Shown in pieces: positions 43,155-52,943 of a stretch of DNA of 64,000 bases. The stretch comes from Sedimenticola_A sp040506895 (GTDB taxonomy: Bacteria > Pseudomonadota > Gammaproteobacteria > Chromatiales > Chromatiaceae), in contig JBEVVY010000001.1 in the NCBI GenBank assembly GCA_040506895.1, positions 1,860,001-1,924,000 on the forward strand, written 5' to 3'. Numbering within the stretch: position 1 is the stretch's first letter; the number at the start of each line of letters is the position of its first letter. Under the pieces are notes generated by a model. It made no database searches. It saw nothing but the letters and a program-made list of their open reading frames with translations, and was not told the DNA's origin. The position numbers were made by a program, and so were the translations under genes.

Positions 43155-46064
43155 TTACTCGATGTTCGCCTTCTTGCGGAACATGCCGGCGAAGTAGGCC
43201 TGCCACTTGCCGCGCTTGGGATCCTGTCCGGGCAGGCGCTGCTGGGGCTTGAACTGGGGCCACGACTGCTCCGGCTCCTCGGGGCCTGCCTTGTAGATCT
43301 TCACCTTCACGTCGAACCAGGCGGCCTGGCCGGTGACCGGATCGGAGTTGGACATGTACTGGCCCGCCTCGCAGGGGGGCAGTTCCTCCGGGATCAGGTG
43401 GTTGAGCAGGAAGCCCTTCTGGGACTCATTTGCCTTGGGCGAGAGACCCCAGGCCCCTGCCGCCTTGCCGATGGCGTTCCAGGTCCAGACCGTGCCAGGC
43501 TCCACCGCCTCGGAGTGGCGGCACATGCAGCGCACCTTGCCCGAGGCCGATTCGGCCCAGATCCAGTCGCCATCCTCGATACCCTGGGCCTTGGCCGTCT
43601 TGGTGTTGACGAACAGGTAGTTGTGGGTATGGATCTGGCGCAGCCAGGCGTTCTGGCTGTCCCAGGAGTGGTACATCGCCATGGGACGCTGGGTCAGCGC
43701 GTTGAGGGGATACTCGTGGGAGTCACCCAGGCGTGACAGCAGCGGCTCGCTGAAAAACGGCAGCGGGTCGAAGTTCATTTCGATACGCTTGCGCAGGCGC
43801 TCCGGCGGCCTGCGGTTGGACCACTTGCCCTGGGCAGCGAGGCGGAACTTCTGCAGCACCTCGGAGTAGAGATGGATGGTGATCGGCTCGGCATAGCGGG
43901 TCATACCGTGAGCACGTGCCCAGTGCAGGTAGCCCTTGTTCCAGTTACGCATGTACTGGTAGGACTTGGGCAGGTGGTAGTGGTAGACACAGTCGTTCTG
44001 CTTGTACATCTCCAGCTGGCGGGAGTTGGGCTCGCCCTTGAGGAACTTCTCGCCGCTTTTTCCGCGCCAGCCCGCCAGGAAACCGATACCGGAACCGGGG
44101 GAGGTTTCGTAGTTGGTGATGAAGTCGGGGTAGTCGCGATACTTGCGCTCGCCATTCTCATTGACGAATGCGGGGAGCCCCAGGCGGGAACCCATCTCGA
44201 TGAGCACCTCCTGGAACGGCTTGCACTCGCCCTTGGGCGGAACGACCGGGATGCGCACCGAGTCCATGGGACCCTCGTACTCGGAGATGGGACGGTCCAG
44301 CATGGAGAGGGCGTCGTGGCGCTCCAGGTAGGTGGTATCCGGCAGCACCAGGTCGGCGAAGGCGACAGTCTCGGACTGGAAGGCGTCACAGACGATCAGG
44401 AACGGGATCTTGTACTCACCGTTCTCATCCTTGTCCACCAGCATCTCGCGTACCGACTTGGTGTTCATGGAGCTGTTCCAGGCCATGTTGGCCATGAACA
44501 ACAGCAGGGTGTCGATCTTGTAGGGGTCGCCGCGCCAGGCGTTGGTGATGGCGTTGTGCATCAGGCCGTGTACCGACAGCGGGTACTCCCAGGAGAAGGC
44601 CTTGTCGATGCGCACCGCCTCGCCCTCTTCGTCCACGAACAGGTCTTCCGGCTTGGCCGGCCAGCCCAGGGGCATACCGTCCAGGGGGGTATCGGGCTGA
44701 ACACCCTCAGGACCGTTGGGCGGCTTCGGGCAGGGCGGAATCGGACGTGGGAACGGGGCACGGTGACGGAAACCACCCGGGCGGTCGATGGTGCCCAGAA
44801 TGGTCATCAGGATGCTCATCGCACGAATGGTCTGAAAACCGTTGGAGTGAGCCGCGGTGCCACGCATGGAGTGGAAGGCCACCGGGTTGCCGGTCACCGA
44901 GTTGTGCTCGTTCTCCCAGCAGTCGGTCCAGGAGATGGGCAGCTCGATCTTCTGATCGCGGGCGGTCACACCCATCTCGTGGGCGATGCGACGGATGGTC
45001 TCGGCGGGAATACCGGTGATGCCCTCGGCCCACTCGGGAGTGAACTGCTCGACGCGCTCTTTCAGCAGCTGGAAGGCGGGCTTCACGGGTGTGCCGTCCT
45101 CCAGGGTGAATTCGCCCAGCAGACGGGGCTCGGTGCCCGGGGTGTGGGTGGAGATCTCGCGGTTCAGTTCGCGGTCCCACCAGAGCTTGTTCTCGGGATC
45201 GAAACAGCCCTCTTCGATATGGGTCTCAAAGCGTTTGAACAGGCCGTGATCGTCGCGGATGGGATCATCGATCACCAGCTCGGCAGAGTTGGTGTACTTG
45301 ATCAGGAAGTCACGGTCGTAGAGCCCCTGCTTGATCAGCTCGTGGATGAAGGCGAGCATCAGGGCGCCGTCGGTACCGGGCTTGATCGGTACCCACTCGT
45401 CCGCCACAGCAGAGTAGCCGGTACGGATCGGGTTGATGGAGATCAGGCGGCCACCCCGGCGCTTGAACTTGGAGATGGCGATCTTCATCGGGTTGGAGTG
45501 GTGATCCTCGGCGGTACCGATCATCACGAACAGCTTGGCCCGTTCCAGGTCGGGGCCACCGAACTCCCAGAAGGAGCCGCCGATGGTGTAGATCATACCG
45601 GCGGCCATGTTGACGGAGCAGAAACCACCGTGGGCCGAGTAGTTGGGGGTACCGAACTGCTTGGCGAACATGCCGGTGAGGGCCTGCATCTGGTCGCGGC
45701 CGGTGAACAGGGCGAACTTCTTGGGGTCTTCGGCGCGGATCTTGGAGAGGCGCTCCTCCATCATACCGAAGGCCTTCTCCCAGGAGATCTCCTCGAAGGC
45801 GGACTCGCCGCGCTCGGCGCCCTGTTTTCTCAACAATGGCTTGGTGATACGCCCCGGGGAGTACTGCTTCATGATGCCCGAAGCACCCTTGGCACAGATG
45901 GCTCCCTCGTTCAGGGGATGGTTGGGATTTCCTTCAATATGACGCACCTCACCGTCGCGCAGGGTCACACGGATGCCGCAGCGACAGGCGCACATGTAGC
46001 ATGTGGTTTCCTTGGTCTCGACGCGTCCGACATCTTTGTCAGAGCGGGCAGTTGGGTCCTGCAT
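43155..46064 (-). CDS. soeA: Molybdopterin sulfite dehydrogenase catalytic subunit
   Basis: 969 residues of the DMSO-reductase family. The N-terminal [4Fe-4S] motif is CYMCACRCGIRV..GAICAKG, followed by bis-MGD-binding segments (FTGRDQMQALTGMFAKQFGTPNYSAHGGFCSVNMAAG, KLFVMIGTAEDHHSNPMK) and the C-terminal domain. There is no twin-arginine signal, so it acts in the cytoplasm; this separates SoeA from exported PsrA/PhsA and from DmsA. With soeB and soeC it matches the sulfite-oxidising SoeABC of Allochromatium-type sulfur oxidisers. A role in polysulfide or tetrathionate chemistry cannot be excluded from sequence. A plausible sigma-70 promoter lies just upstream. Confidence 0.9.
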   Translation of the reverse strand: MQDPTARSDKDVGRVETKETTCYMCACRCGIRVTLRDGEVRHIEGNPNHPLNEGAICAKGASGIMKQYSPGRITKPLLRKQGAERGESAFEEISWEKAFGMMEERLSKIRAEDPKKFALFTGRDQMQALTGMFAKQFGTPNYSAHGGFCSVNMAAGMIYTIGGSFWEFGGPDLERAKLFVMIGTAEDHHSNPMKIAISKFKRRGGRLISINPIRTGYSAVADEWVPIKPGTDGALMLAFIHELIKQGLYDRDFLIKYTNSAELVIDDPIRDDHGLFKRFETHIEEGCFDPENKLWWDRELNREISTHTPGTEPRLLGEFTLEDGTPVKPAFQLLKERVEQFTPEWAEGITGIPAETIRRIAHEMGVTARDQKIELPISWTDCWENEHNSVTGNPVAFHSMRGTAAHSNGFQTIRAMSILMTILGTIDRPGGFRHRAPFPRPIPPCPKPPNGPEGVQPDTPLDGMPLGWPAKPEDLFVDEEGEAVRIDKAFSWEYPLSVHGLMHNAITNAWRGDPYKIDTLLLFMANMAWNSSMNTKSVREMLVDKDENGEYKIPFLIVCDAFQSETVAFADLVLPDTTYLERHDALSMLDRPISEYEGPMDSVRIPVVPPKGECKPFQEVLIEMGSRLGLPAFVNENGERKYRDYPDFITNYETSPGSGIGFLAGWRGKSGEKFLKGEPNSRQLEMYKQNDCVYHYHLPKSYQYMRNWNKGYLHWARAHGMTRYAEPITIHLYSEVLQKFRLAAQGKWSNRRPPERLRKRIEMNFDPLPFFSEPLLSRLGDSHEYPLNALTQRPMAMYHSWDSQNAWLRQIHTHNYLFVNTKTAKAQGIEDGDWIWAESASGKVRCMCRHSEAVEPGTVWTWNAIGKAAGAWGLSPKANESQKGFLLNHLIPEELPPCEAGQYMSNSDPVTGQAAWFDVKVKIYKAGPEEPEQSWPQFKPQQRLPGQDPKRGKWQAYFAGMFRKKANIE

Positions 46065-46118
46065 GTTTAAAAAACCTTAAAAATTGAGAAAGTTACGCCA
46101 GCATAAATATTTCGACTT

Positions 46119-46148
46119 ATTCTAATATTCCGTGGTGCTTATTCGCAA
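46119..46148 (-). promoter_or_regulatory. Candidate sigma-70 promoter of soeABC
   Basis: On the minus strand TTGCGA (46143-46148) and TAGAAT (46119-46124) are separated by 18 bp, giving a start near 46112 and a leader of about 47 nt to the soeA ATG. Confidence 0.4.
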
Positions 46149-46329
46149 CCACATGCCGCCTTATACCCGTATGCGCCTGGCAAATATCGGGATGAAAACA
46201 GGCGGACATCCACCTATTTACTCACTGTTTTAATGGTATTTACAGTCGAAATGGCTGACAAAGCCGTGACAGCCCCATAGGCCCTGGTCACAGGGGGGCT
46301 GATTCAGAGGGAATGGGGTTCCACTGCAA

Positions 46330-48222
46330 TCAACCGTCCTGCAGTGCTTCGAGACTCTCCCATCGCTCGAAGGCCTCGGACAGCTCCGCCTCGAGTGTCT
46401 CCATGCTGGCTTTCGCCTCGGCGATGACCCCACCCTCCTGCTGGTAGAAGGCCGGGTCGGCCATGCGGTTCTGCAGCTCGTCCAACTGGGTCTCCAGCTC
46501 CTCGATACGCTTCGGCAGCGCCTCGAGTTCGCGCTGGTCCTTGTAGCTGAGTTTCCTCGGCTTCGACCTTGGCTTCTCCGCCTTTGGTGCGGGCTGGGGT
46601 TTTGGGACGGGCTTCTCCTCAATCACGGGCTGGCGCTGGCGCAGCCAGTCGTCGTAGCCGCCCACGTATTCGTTCACCCGGCCCTCCCCTTCGAAGACCA
46701 GGCAGCTTGTCACCACGTTGTTGAGAAAGGCGCGGTCGTGACTCACCAGCAGCAGGGTGCCCTGGTACTCCAGCAGGAGCTCCTCGAGCAGTTCCAGCGT
46801 CTCCATGTCGAGGTCGTTGGTGGGCTCATCCATCACCAGCACGTTGGCCGGCCTGGTAAAGAGCTTTGCCAGCAGCAGGCGGTTGCGCTCTCCACCCGAC
46901 AGCGCCCTGACCGGCTGGCGCACACGGTCCGGGGTGAAAAGGAAATCCTGCAGGTAGCTGATCACGTGTTTTGAACTACCGCCTATCTCGACCTTGTCAC
47001 TGCCGTCGGCAACGTTGTCGCCAACGCTCTTCTCCTCATCCAGTGCGGCACGCAATTGATCGAAGTAGGCGACCTCGATCTTGGTACCCAGCTTGACCTT
47101 GCCTGCGTCCGGCGAAAGCCTGCCAAGAAGCAGATTGAGGAGCGTTGTCTTGCCACAACCGTTGGGCCCGATGATGCCGATGCGGTCACCGCGCAACAGG
47201 GTGGTGGTGAGATCCCGGATGACCGGCGCGCCCTCCCAGGCGTAGCTGATACCCTCCACCTCGGCCACCAGCTTGCCGGAGCGCTCCGCCTCCTGCATCG
47301 ACATCCTGACCTGGCCGGTCCGGTCACGTCGCTCACTGCGCTCCTCGCGCATCGCCTTGAGTGCCCTCACCCGCCCTTCGTTGCGGGTCCGCCTGGCCTT
47401 TATCCCCTGGCGTATCCAGACCTCCTCCTGGGCCAGCTTCTTGTCGAAGCGCTCGTTGGCCTTCTCCTCGGCATTGAGCATCTCCTCCTTGCGACGCAGG
47501 AAGTTCTCATAATCCCCCGGCCAGTCGGTCAGAACGCCACGATCCAGCTCGATAATGCGGGTTGCCAGCTTGAGCAGAAACATCCGGTCATGGGTTACGA
47601 ACAGCAGGGTGCCGCCGTAACCGAGGAGGAACTCCTCCAGCCAGTCGATGGAGTCGATATCGAGATGGTTGGTAGGCTCGTCCAGCAACAGCAGGTCGGG
47701 CTCCTGGACCAGCGCCTGGGCCAGCAGCACCCTGCGCTTGAGACCGCCGGACAAGGCGGTGAACTCCACGTCGGGATCCAGCGAGAGACGCGATATGACC
47801 GACTCCACCCGCTGTTCGGTCTGCCAGCCGTCAGCCGCCTCCAGTTCGTGCTGGATACGCGAAAGCTGCTCCAGCAGCTGCTCGCTTCCCTCCTCCGCGA
47901 GCTTCACGCTGACATGGTGATACTGGCGCGCCAGCTCACCGATCTCTCCCAGGCCGGCGGAGACCACATCGAAGACGCTGCCCCCCACACCGGCCGGTAC
48001 ATCCTGGGTCAGCCGGGTGATACGTGCACCCTGCTGGACTGTCACCTGCCCGTCGTCGGGCTGTATTTCGCCCGCCACCATCTTCATCAACGTGGACTTC
48101 CCCGCCCCGTTGCGGCCGAGCAGGCAGATACGCTCGCCACGCCCTATGGAGAGGTCCACGTCATCGAGCAGCAGCGGACCGCCGTAACCGAGCTGAACCT
48201 TGCGAAGCGAGATAAGTGCCAT
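46330..48222 (-). CDS. uup: ABC-F ATPase Uup
   Basis: 630 residues from the ATG at 48222 (MALISLRKVQLGYGG). Two ABC domains carry Walker A GRNGAGKST and GPNGCGKTT, with signatures LSGGLKRRV and LSGGERNRL. A charged linker joins them, and a C-terminal coiled-coil domain (KPRKLSYKDQRELEALPKRIEELETQLDELQNRM) marks the Uup subfamily. ABC-F proteins act on ribosomes, not in transport; Uup is linked to ribosome function and transposon excision. It is divergent from the glycosyltransferase operon. Confidence 0.94.
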   Translation of the reverse strand: MALISLRKVQLGYGGPLLLDDVDLSIGRGERICLLGRNGAGKSTLMKMVAGEIQPDDGQVTVQQGARITRLTQDVPAGVGGSVFDVVSAGLGEIGELARQYHHVSVKLAEEGSEQLLEQLSRIQHELEAADGWQTEQRVESVISRLSLDPDVEFTALSGGLKRRVLLAQALVQEPDLLLLDEPTNHLDIDSIDWLEEFLLGYGGTLLFVTHDRMFLLKLATRIIELDRGVLTDWPGDYENFLRRKEEMLNAEEKANERFDKKLAQEEVWIRQGIKARRTRNEGRVRALKAMREERSERRDRTGQVRMSMQEAERSGKLVAEVEGISYAWEGAPVIRDLTTTLLRGDRIGIIGPNGCGKTTLLNLLLGRLSPDAGKVKLGTKIEVAYFDQLRAALDEEKSVGDNVADGSDKVEIGGSSKHVISYLQDFLFTPDRVRQPVRALSGGERNRLLLAKLFTRPANVLVMDEPTNDLDMETLELLEELLLEYQGTLLLVSHDRAFLNNVVTSCLVFEGEGRVNEYVGGYDDWLRQRQPVIEEKPVPKPQPAPKAEKPRSKPRKLSYKDQRELEALPKRIEELETQLDELQNRMADPAFYQQEGGVIAEAKASMETLEAELSEAFERWESLEALQDG

Positions 48223-48389
48223 TGAATAACCAGGGAATATCGGGTGACTGGAGATGACGGCGGATTGTACCCCAGGCGCAGACTCTCGCACAGCCGGGCA
48301 TTTCAGGGGCTGAAGTCTGCTATCATTCCACCCCGGTAGCTGCGTTGTCTTCAGCGCAAATATGAATACTGAGAGCCCGGGGCACCTGG

Positions 48390-49346
48390 ATGTCGAAAAC
48401 CTACATTGTCACTCCCGTCTACAACGACAGGCAGTCCCTGGACAGGCTGCTGCAGGAACTTGTCCCGGTACACCGGGACCACGGCCCCATACTTGTCGTG
48501 GTGGTGGATGACGGCTCACTCCACGAGCCCACGGAAACGACCCATCTCGAGGGCCATCCCTTTGAAATCCGGCTGGTCAAGCTGCAGCGCAATGTCGGTC
48601 ATCAACGCGCAATCTCCATCGGTCTGAGCCACGTTGTCCAGCAGGACGATGTGCAACGGGTGGTGGTGCTAGACGGTGATGGCGAAGACCGCCCCCAGGA
48701 CATCCCGCAACTGCTGGATGCGCTGGAGCGATCGGACGAGACCATGGTCGTCGTCGCCCAGCGGCGCAAGCGTGAAGAGAGCCGGGTATTCAAGCTCTTC
48801 TACCAGATCTACAAGCGCCTGTTCAGACTGCTTACCGGCAAGCTGATCCAGTTCGGCAACTTCTGCGCCATGACACCGGATGCCGCGAAGCTGCTGGTAC
48901 AGATGGATGAGCTGCCGATGCACTTCCCCGCAAGCATCATCAAGTCGGGACTCAGAATCGAAGCCTTGGAGGTGGACAGGGGCAAACGCTACTTTGGAAA
49001 CTCGAAGATGAACATGGTATCGCTCATCACCCACGGACTGAGCTCAGTCGCCATCTTCACCGAGAGCGTACTGACCCGCATCATCATCTTCTGCGGCATT
49101 GTTGCGCTGACCAGCGTGGTTCTGATACTCGTCGCCCTGGCCATCAAGCTCATGGGATTCGCCACCCCGGGGTGGTTTACCGTGGCTGTCGGCGCCCTGC
49201 TCGGACTGCTGGTCCAGACCGCCACCATCACCCTGATCAGCCTGCTGATCGCCATCAACAACAAGCGGACCTCCACTCTCACACCCCTGAAGGTTTCGGC
49301 GGACTATATCCAGAGCGTAGAGCCGATCACCGCCACGACAGAGTGA
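48390..49346 (+). CDS. Membrane-linked glycosyltransferase family 2
   Basis: 318 residues. The N-terminal GT-A domain (about 1-215) has YIVTPVYNDRQSLDRLL, the donor-binding VVVVDDGS and DGDGEDRPQDIPQLL. The C-terminal third has two long membrane helices (LTRIIIFCGIVALTSVVLILVALAI and WFTVAVGALLGLLVQTATITLISLLI). This is the polyisoprenyl-phosphate sugar transferase layout (DPM1/GtrB-like). The following genes encode a GtrA flippase-like protein and a GT39 transferase, so the three plausibly build, flip and transfer a lipid-linked sugar. Confidence 0.88.
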   Translation: MSKTYIVTPVYNDRQSLDRLLQELVPVHRDHGPILVVVVDDGSLHEPTETTHLEGHPFEIRLVKLQRNVGHQRAISIGLSHVVQQDDVQRVVVLDGDGEDRPQDIPQLLDALERSDETMVVVAQRRKREESRVFKLFYQIYKRLFRLLTGKLIQFGNFCAMTPDAAKLLVQMDELPMHFPASIIKSGLRIEALEVDRGKRYFGNSKMNMVSLITHGLSSVAIFTESVLTRIIIFCGIVALTSVVLILVALAIKLMGFATPGWFTVAVGALLGLLVQTATITLISLLIAINNKRTSTLTPLKVSADYIQSVEPITATTE

Positions 49347-49392
49347 CCATGCCGAAGCATCAATCAACAGAGAGACAGGTCAGGGCGAGAGC

Positions 49393-49800
49393 ATGCGGCA
49401 GCTGATTTCCCGTGGCAGCAGGTTTGCACTGGTCGGCATTCTGGCCACCCTGGTGCACTACCTGGTTATCGTGATGCTCGTAGACCTCCTTGGCTGGACG
49501 GGACCGACGCCTGCAACGGTGGTCGGCAGCATATTCGGTATCGCTACCGCCTATGCCGGCAACTACCTCTATGTCTTCGGCCTGTCGGACCGCAAGCATG
49601 ACCACTATGCCCCCCGCTTCGTTTTCACCTACCTCTCCGTGATGGCCATCCATGCCGGCATGATGTACCTGTTCGCCGATATTCTCGGCCTGAGGTACGA
49701 GTACGGTTTCGTGGTTGCCACGCTCTTTTCAGCCACCACCACCTTCATCGCCAACCACTTCGTGTTCCGTGGCCCCGGCGAGGAGCAGGCATCCGAATGA
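49393..49800 (+). CDS. GtrA family membrane protein
   Basis: 135 residues with four membrane helices. The opening RGSRFALVGILATLVHYLVIVMLVD and the mid-segment GSIFGIATAYAGNYLYVF are characteristic of GtrA, which is thought to flip lipid-linked sugars. It lies between the GT2 gene (46 bp) and the GT39 gene, whose start overlaps its stop by 4 bp (ATGA). Confidence 0.9.
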   Translation: MRQLISRGSRFALVGILATLVHYLVIVMLVDLLGWTGPTPATVVGSIFGIATAYAGNYLYVFGLSDRKHDHYAPRFVFTYLSVMAIHAGMMYLFADILGLRYEYGFVVATLFSATTTFIANHFVFRGPGEEQASE

Positions 49801-51314
49801 GGAGAGCGGGCGAAAGGTGGATCAGGCACAATCCTGACCGGCTCTTCTGGGGTTTTCTTGTTCTGCATCTCATGTCGTGGACCCTGCTCCCCGCACTGTT
49901 GAATGCAAATCTGCCGCTGGATGTGATAGAGGCCCTGGCCTGGGGCCGGGAGTGGCAGTGGGGTTTTCACAAGCACCCGCCAATGTCCGCCTGGCTGGCT
50001 GAGCTTGCCGGCCAGCTCAGCGGGGGGGCGGACTGGGGACTCTACCTGCTCTCCCAGCTTTGTGTCGCCGTCGCCTTCTGGTCTGTATGGCAACTCTCCA
50101 GGGACTTCCTGAACCCGATGCAGAGCCTGGTCTCGGTGCTGCTGCTGGAGAGTATCGCCTACCACACCCTGACCAGCCCGGAGTTCAATGTCAACGTGAG
50201 TCTGCTGGCATTCTGGGCATTGACACTGTTCACCTTCTGGCGCGCTGTCAGCCTGGATTCGACCGGCTATTGGATCGCCTGCGGTCTGTTTGCGGGAATC
50301 GGCTTTCTCAGCAAGTACCTGGTCGTTTTCCTGCTGGTCCCCCTGCTGCTGTTCCTGGTGGCCGACAGACTCTCGCGCAAGAGTTTCAGATCCCCCGGCC
50401 TCTATCTTGGCGCAGCGGTTTTCATCCTCGTCATTGCACCCCACATGGCCTGGATCTGGCAGAACGACTTCATCACCCTCACCTACGGGCTTCGGCGGGC
50501 AGGATCAGGTGCCGGGGCCAGTTTCGAGCTGGCGAAACACCTGATCAATCCACTGAAATTCCTCGCTTCCCAACTGGTCCTGCTGCTGCCCACCCTGCTG
50601 CTGTTATGGGCCCTGGGGAGTATAAGAATGGGATCAGGCGATGATCACGATGCCCGGCAGACACGGTTTCTCCGGTTCGCCTTTATCGGCCCCTTCGCCT
50701 GCTACCTGCTGCTATCGGCACTCACCGGCATGCAGATCCGCTCGATGTGGGGCACGACCCTGTTCATACCCGCTGGCCTGTTCATCGTCTATCACCTGAA
50801 GAACAGGAACGACTGGCGCCTCGACCGCTTCATCCCGGCCTGGATCGGTGTAATGCTGCTCCTGCTTTCACTCTACAGTGCAGCCTACCTGCTCTCCCCG
50901 GAGATCAGGGAGAGAGGCAAGCGCACCCATTTCCCCGGCGAGGCACTTGCCGCTGCAGTCACCACCAAGTGGCATGAAACCTATCACCAGCCCCTGCGTT
51001 TCGTCGTCGGTGACGAGTGGCTCGGAGGCAATGTCGGCTGGTACAGCAGCGACCGCCCATCGGTCTATCTCGATGCGGACCGAAGGCACGCCCCCTGGAT
51101 CATCGACCGCCAGCTGAGCGAGGCCGGCGGAGTGATCCTCTGGTCGGTTCCCGGTGGCAACGCCGGCTATCCTGATGAGAAGATCGAATCCCTCAACAGG
51201 CGCTTCGGTCGCGTGATACCGCAACCCCCACTGTCGCTGGCGTGGCAGACCCCAACACCCATTCCCGGGCTGACCATAGGATGGGCCCTTATCCCGCCGG
51301 GCGAAGACCGCTGA
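49797..51314 (+). CDS. GT39/ArnT-like membrane glycosyltransferase
   Basis: 505 residues with about ten membrane helices and a C-terminal soluble domain. The first loop DVIEALAWGREWQWGFHKHPPMSAWL carries the acidic and His residues typical of GT39/PMT-type transferases that use polyisoprenyl-phosphate sugars at the periplasmic face. It overlaps the GtrA gene by 4 bp. The acceptor (lipid A, protein or other glycan) is unknown. Confidence 0.88.
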   Translation: MRRAGERWIRHNPDRLFWGFLVLHLMSWTLLPALLNANLPLDVIEALAWGREWQWGFHKHPPMSAWLAELAGQLSGGADWGLYLLSQLCVAVAFWSVWQLSRDFLNPMQSLVSVLLLESIAYHTLTSPEFNVNVSLLAFWALTLFTFWRAVSLDSTGYWIACGLFAGIGFLSKYLVVFLLVPLLLFLVADRLSRKSFRSPGLYLGAAVFILVIAPHMAWIWQNDFITLTYGLRRAGSGAGASFELAKHLINPLKFLASQLVLLLPTLLLLWALGSIRMGSGDDHDARQTRFLRFAFIGPFACYLLLSALTGMQIRSMWGTTLFIPAGLFIVYHLKNRNDWRLDRFIPAWIGVMLLLLSLYSAAYLLSPEIRERGKRTHFPGEALAAAVTTKWHETYHQPLRFVVGDEWLGGNVGWYSSDRPSVYLDADRRHAPWIIDRQLSEAGGVILWSVPGGNAGYPDEKIESLNRRFGRVIPQPPLSLAWQTPTPIPGLTIGWALIPPGEDR

Positions 51315-51473
51315 AGCCACGACCAGGCGCATCTTACGTTTACGTAAAGGTAGCGTTAACCCTGCTGACTGTGTGATCATTGCCCGACGCCCCCTGGCTT
51401 ACGCCCCGAACAATACCTACAGCGCCAGGACCGGCAGATCACGCGAAAGAACCGATACCTGGAGAGAGAACGA

Positions 51474-52823
51474 ATGAAAACCAAGATCCTGCTCAAAGAA
51501 GCGGACATGCCGACTCACTGGTATAACGTCGTTGCCGATATGCCCAACCCGCCAGCCCCACCGCTTGGTCCGGATGGCAATCCCATCGGACCTGATGCCC
51601 TGGCGGCCATCTTCCCGGAAGAGCTGATCAAGCAGGAGGTGAGTGCAGAGCGCTGGATCCCCATCCCCGACGAGGTCCGGGAAGTACTCAGGCTGTGGCG
51701 CCCCTCTCCCCTGTATCGTGCCCGACATCTCGAAAAGGCGCTCAACACGCCGGCGAAGATCTACTACAAGAACGAGGCTGTCAGCCCCGCGGGTTCGCAT
51801 AAGCCCAATACCGCCGTGGCCCAGGCCTATTACAACAAGCAGGCCGGCATCAAGCGGCTGACCACCGAGACCGGTGCGGGACAGTGGGGCTGTTCACTCT
51901 CCCTGGCCGGCCAGCTGTTCGGTCTCGATGTACGCGTATTCATGGTGAAGGTGAGCTACAACCAGAAACCCTACCGCCGCTCCATGATGCAGACCTGGGG
52001 CGCCGAGGTCTTCGCCAGCCCCACAGACATGACCAACGCCGGCCGCCAGATCCTCGCCGAACATCCCGACAGCGACGGTTCGCTGGGTATCGCCATCTCC
52101 GAAGCGGTGGAGGAGGCGGCCGGACGCGATGACACCAACTACGCCCTGGGTTCAGTGCTCAACCACGTCCTGCTGCACCAGACCATCATCGGCGAGGAGG
52201 CCAAGAAGCAGTTGGAACTGGTCGGCGACTATCCCGACATGATCTTCGCCCCCTGCGGTGGCGGCTCGAACTTCGGTGGCATCGCCTTCCCCTTCTTTGC
52301 AGACAAGGCGGCAGGCAAGGATGTGAAGCTGGTTGCGGTGGAGCCCACCTCCTGTCCCACCCTGACCAAGGGCATCTACACCTATGACTTCGGCGACGCC
52401 ATCGGCATGACGCCGCTGCTGAAGATGTACACCCTCGGCCACGATTTCATGCCGCCCGGAATCCACGCCGGCGGCCTGCGATATCACGGTGATTCCGCAC
52501 TGGTCAGCCAGCTGCACAACGAGGGACTTGTGGATGCCGTGGCGGTACCACAGCTTGAGACTTTCGAGGCGGGCGTTCTGTTCGCCCGTAACGAGGGCAT
52601 CATTCCGGCCCCCGAATCGACCCACGCCATTGCCGCCACCATTCGCGAGGCGCGGCGTTGCGCGGAGACCGGCGAGGCCAAGACCCTGCTGTTCAACCTC
52701 TCCGGCCATGGTCACTTCGACATGACCTCCTACGACCGCTACTTCGCCGGCGAACTGGAGGACTTCGACTACCCGGAAGAGGCTATCAAGGAGTCTCTCG
52801 CCCATCTCCCCAAGGTCGGCTGA
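51474..52823 (+). CDS. TrpB2-type tryptophan synthase beta chain-like protein
   Basis: 449 residues, longer than TrpB1 (about 400) and matching the TrpB2 branch. The PLP lysine lies in SPAGSHKPNTAVAQAYYNK. The glycine-rich phosphate loop is FAPCGGGSNFGGIAFPF, and the N-terminal extension reads WYNVVADMPNPPAPPLGPDG, as in TrpB2. TrpB2 converts indole and serine to tryptophan or works as a stand-alone serine deaminase; no trpA is next to it. A GGAGAGAG ribosome-binding site precedes the ATG. A strong perfect hairpin follows the gene. Confidence 0.9.
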   Translation: MKTKILLKEADMPTHWYNVVADMPNPPAPPLGPDGNPIGPDALAAIFPEELIKQEVSAERWIPIPDEVREVLRLWRPSPLYRARHLEKALNTPAKIYYKNEAVSPAGSHKPNTAVAQAYYNKQAGIKRLTTETGAGQWGCSLSLAGQLFGLDVRVFMVKVSYNQKPYRRSMMQTWGAEVFASPTDMTNAGRQILAEHPDSDGSLGIAISEAVEEAAGRDDTNYALGSVLNHVLLHQTIIGEEAKKQLELVGDYPDMIFAPCGGGSNFGGIAFPFFADKAAGKDVKLVAVEPTSCPTLTKGIYTYDFGDAIGMTPLLKMYTLGHDFMPPGIHAGGLRYHGDSALVSQLHNEGLVDAVAVPQLETFEAGVLFARNEGIIPAPESTHAIAATIREARRCAETGEAKTLLFNLSGHGHFDMTSYDRYFAGELEDFDYPEEAIKESLAHLPKVG

Positions 52824-52834
52824 CCCCTTCACGA

Positions 52835-52875
52835 CCGCGTCCATGGGTGGGGATTCGCCCCACCCATGGACGCGG
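52835..52875. repeat. 18-bp perfect inverted repeat (hairpin)
   Basis: CCGCGTCCATGGGTGGGG (52835-52852) pairs with CCCCACCCATGGACGCGG (52858-52875) around the loop ATTCG. It starts 12 bp after the TrpB2-like stop codon and 68 bp before the Crp/Fnr gene start. No T tract follows, so it is not a textbook terminator, but it should block RNase and possibly RNA polymerase. Confidence 0.8.
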
Positions 52876-52943
52876 CGTGGTATCTTCCCGTCCGATTGCG
52901 CGTAAACTAGCCTCCATACGCCTTTTAGGACTAACATAGCCTG

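Noticed and set aside
43872..46070. Very long open frame (732 codons) on the plus strand
   Set aside because: Antisense to soeA, whose product has clear molybdopterin and iron-sulfur motifs. The length is explained by codon bias of the opposite strand.
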